Assembly (NCBI GenBank): GCA_947044365.1
Contig: OX345644.1
Span: 4,156,077 to 4,220,076, forward strand
Origin: Petrosia ficiformis
Taxonomy: Eukaryota; Porifera; Demospongiae; Haplosclerida; Petrosiidae
Direction: 5' to 3'
Length of the DNA stretch: 64,000 nt
Shown here: one piece after another, positions 62,056-64,000 of the stretch
Layout: every line of letters begins with the position of its first letter
Position numbering within the stretch: position 1 is the first letter of the stretch
Notes under the pieces: generated by a model
The model's input: the letters and a program-made list of their open reading frames with translations, nothing else
What the model was told of the DNA's origin: nothing
Database searches by the model: none
Translations under genes and position numbers: made by a program

Positions 62056-63455
62056 TGTAAACACTGTCAGTAAGAACAAAAATATGAAGTGCTGACTTCA
62101 CGGTGAAAATAATTATATTGACCTTAGTTCAGTGTGCATATGTGAATAGTACAAGGGAATTTGTGCATTACTATAATATTATATAATGAATTTGCAATTG
62201 AAAGCATATGTCAGACAGTTTACTCAGTAAGATAACCACCATAAATCACATTCATAACCATGGAATTATTGTACTCGAAGACTATCAGACAAAGTTTACT
62301 TATCTACTTAAGTTAACTAAAATTACTCAAATTGTATATTCAATAAAAAGTGACTTGTTTATCAATTTGATTAGCTATACAACCACTCCAAAAATAGGCT
62401 TGGAAGATTTCAGGTGGAAATTCTGGAGGTAACTCTTGGGTGAAAAACAGAAACAATTTAGAGTATTTTCCGGGTTGATAGTCATTAATAATTTGGATAA
62501 GTTTTGGGTAAAGATTTCAGTAATAAATAATAATATATATAACCTATACAAAACAGAAACGCATGAGAACTGAAAGAACATAGAGCAGTACAGTCAAACC
62601 AATGCTTCAGATTCTGCTTCATTATCTTTCTTCATTTTTTGAAGATCCCCTTGCACAATACTGTAAATAGGCAACACGTGTATCCTGATTCTAGTTGGAA
62701 AAGGGAAAGTAAAAAATTGTGAATAACTATCGGGTGCAATTGGGTTAAACCCAGAAACTTCCAGCCTATCCCATATGTTTGTTAATTGAAATAAGCCCAT
62801 TCCTAATTCCAAATTCCAAAATTCTATCGAGAAATGTGTGGTCGTTTAATAAAGCGCATGCGCTAAAAAAAGCATTATTATAACACATTATAATTATAAT
62901 TATAATGGATTGAATGTTCCAATCTGTAAACGGTTCTCTGAGTAGAGATGACCTTGTCATACTCTACTCACAGGCTGGCTACATTTGCAGGGAAATACAA
63001 CAATATTTACATGGACACATTTTATGGTAATTTCTTAAAGAACAATACAGGTTATATATACTTAACTTACATAGCTAATTGTATTTATACATGTGATGTA
63101 AAGTAAGCAAGAGAAATTACAGAAAGTATACTACAGTATGCATATGAAAAAAGAAAAATACACATCTAATTAACTACAAAATACAAATGATTTTACTTGT
63201 CTCACAAAACAGTATACATCCAGAAAAGGTTAGTGAAGTATACTAAATGTAAGCCTACAGATGTAACAAGCTGTCACTAATATTTATCAGTATGTAATTG
63301 TACAAGATAAAGTTATCAGTTGGGATTGAGACTGGAACTGTTATTTCATTGATATTTTATATAGTGCATGATTCAATTCAGGAAGACAAGTTATGTCTAA
63401 TTGTCTTCAGAATTCTGGACCCACAATCCTATGACAATGAAAATTGTAACAGAAG
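62041..63455. repeat. Segmental duplication block 2, copy B
   Basis: Partner of 45668-47118. It has about the same length and order with small indels. Confidence 0.9.
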
Positions 63456-63954
63456 ACATTACAATATAGAGGATACAAAAAGCTATTACAACAAATACTT
63501 TCTTTTGTATCAATTTTGTAAAATTTATTTGCCTTTTCTGCGAACATATAGTCACTGAAGAATCCTGTTTCATCTTGATGTTATCATTCTCTTGTTGGTA
63601 TATGTGATGATCTTGAACTGATATTGCTATTGCTGTATCTGCTAGAACTGGCTGTTTTCTTGATTTGCTTTCAGATACAATTTCATAACAGAGATTAGGA
63701 TCAGTAGTTAATGACTCATTACACCCAATATCGTCTACTCTAACAAGCCTCCTCACATTTGGCAATGTGCTTGTTATATATGAAGGATTCTCTTCGATCT
63801 TTAAGTTGTCTGAAAGGTTCTCATTTCGACTTCCAGCTGATTCTGTTTTTACAAATTTGTTTGGTTCATCATACACAATCATATCTGACATGTTTTCATA
63901 TGCCTGATTTAATGCAACAGGTATTTCATACTCTCCATTAATATGACTTGCCAT
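63397..63954 (-). CDS. Tail-anchored membrane protein with tyrosine docking motifs, copy 3
   Basis: A single-exon ORF of 185 residues starting MASHINGEYEIPVALNQAYE. It has YENM (YxxM), YDEP, ENPSYI (NPxY) and CYEIV (ITIM-like). A basic segment (KRQINFTKLIQKK) is followed by one membrane segment (VFVVIAFCILYIVMSSVTIF) and a short tail ending QNSEDN. It is closest to the copy at 45145, from which it differs by substitutions and small indels spread along the length. The TTACACTGTCAGTAAGAACA region just before the ATG is shared with the other copies, so their promoters are probably alike. Confidence 0.7.
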   Translation of the reverse strand: MASHINGEYEIPVALNQAYENMSDMIVYDEPNKFVKTESAGSRNENLSDNLKIEENPSYITSTLPNVRRLVRVDDIGCNESLTTDPNLCYEIVSESKSRKQPVLADTAIAISVQDHHIYQQENDNIKMKQDSSVTICSQKRQINFTKLIQKKVFVVIAFCILYIVMSSVTIFIVIGLWVQNSEDN

Positions 63955-64000
63955 TACACTGTCAGTAAGAACAAAAATATGAAATGCTGACTTAATAGCA

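Overview
The window looks like nuclear DNA of an early-branching animal, most likely a demosponge; this is inference, not proof. The DNA is very AT-rich, spliced genes carry GT-AG introns with AATAAA/ATTAAA signals, and the main gene joins ankyrin repeats, a Roc-COR GTPase module and a death domain. Transposon debris of animal type (hAT, Tc1-like, Harbinger-like, tyrosine-recombinase, LINE) fills most of the rest. No bacterial operon, rRNA, tRNA or CRISPR array was seen.

Left part (1-31.5 kb). The last two exons of a WASP-superfamily actin regulator (+) lie at the left edge, with a 60-bp minisatellite in the intron. A minus-strand gene follows, with five coding exons spread from 30,980 down to 3,288 whose splice phases all agree. 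It encodes about 190 residues of acidic, disordered protein ending in a CAAX box and carrying PPxY, YxxF-type and acidic dileucine motifs. Its 22.6-kb second intron is a transposon graveyard. Nested there are hAT-like elements with 8-bp target duplications (9,172-9,586 and 21,284-21,889), a hAT-like element with a dead zinc-finger ORF (16,931-17,581), a Tc1-like element (23,215-23,905), many copies of one dispersed repeat, and a small element flanked by 9-bp duplications that carries a RecQ-type helicase first exon (12,011-12,441). A second element carrying a first-exon-like ORF (4,024-4,640) sits in the last intron.

Middle part (31.5-43 kb). Recombinase debris, hairpins and minisatellites lead to the only large intact gene: a three-exon gene (37,670-42,787, +) for an ankyrin-Roc-COR-death protein of about 1,627 residues. 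A roughly 400-bp MITE ends about 130 bp upstream of its start codon.

Right part (43-64 kb). Three apparently intact and several broken copies of a small family lie here. The proteins have a tyrosine-motif-rich N-terminal part (YxxM, NPxY) and a single C-terminal membrane segment. Two segmental-duplication blocks (43.2-47.1 and 61.1-63.5 kb) have suffered complementary deletions. Between and beside them are a LINE 3' end, an acid-ceramidase/NAAA-like gene fragment, the 3' exons of two unrecognised genes (54.9-55.7 kb + and 58.6-59.8 kb -), and a palindromic 12-18 bp minisatellite.
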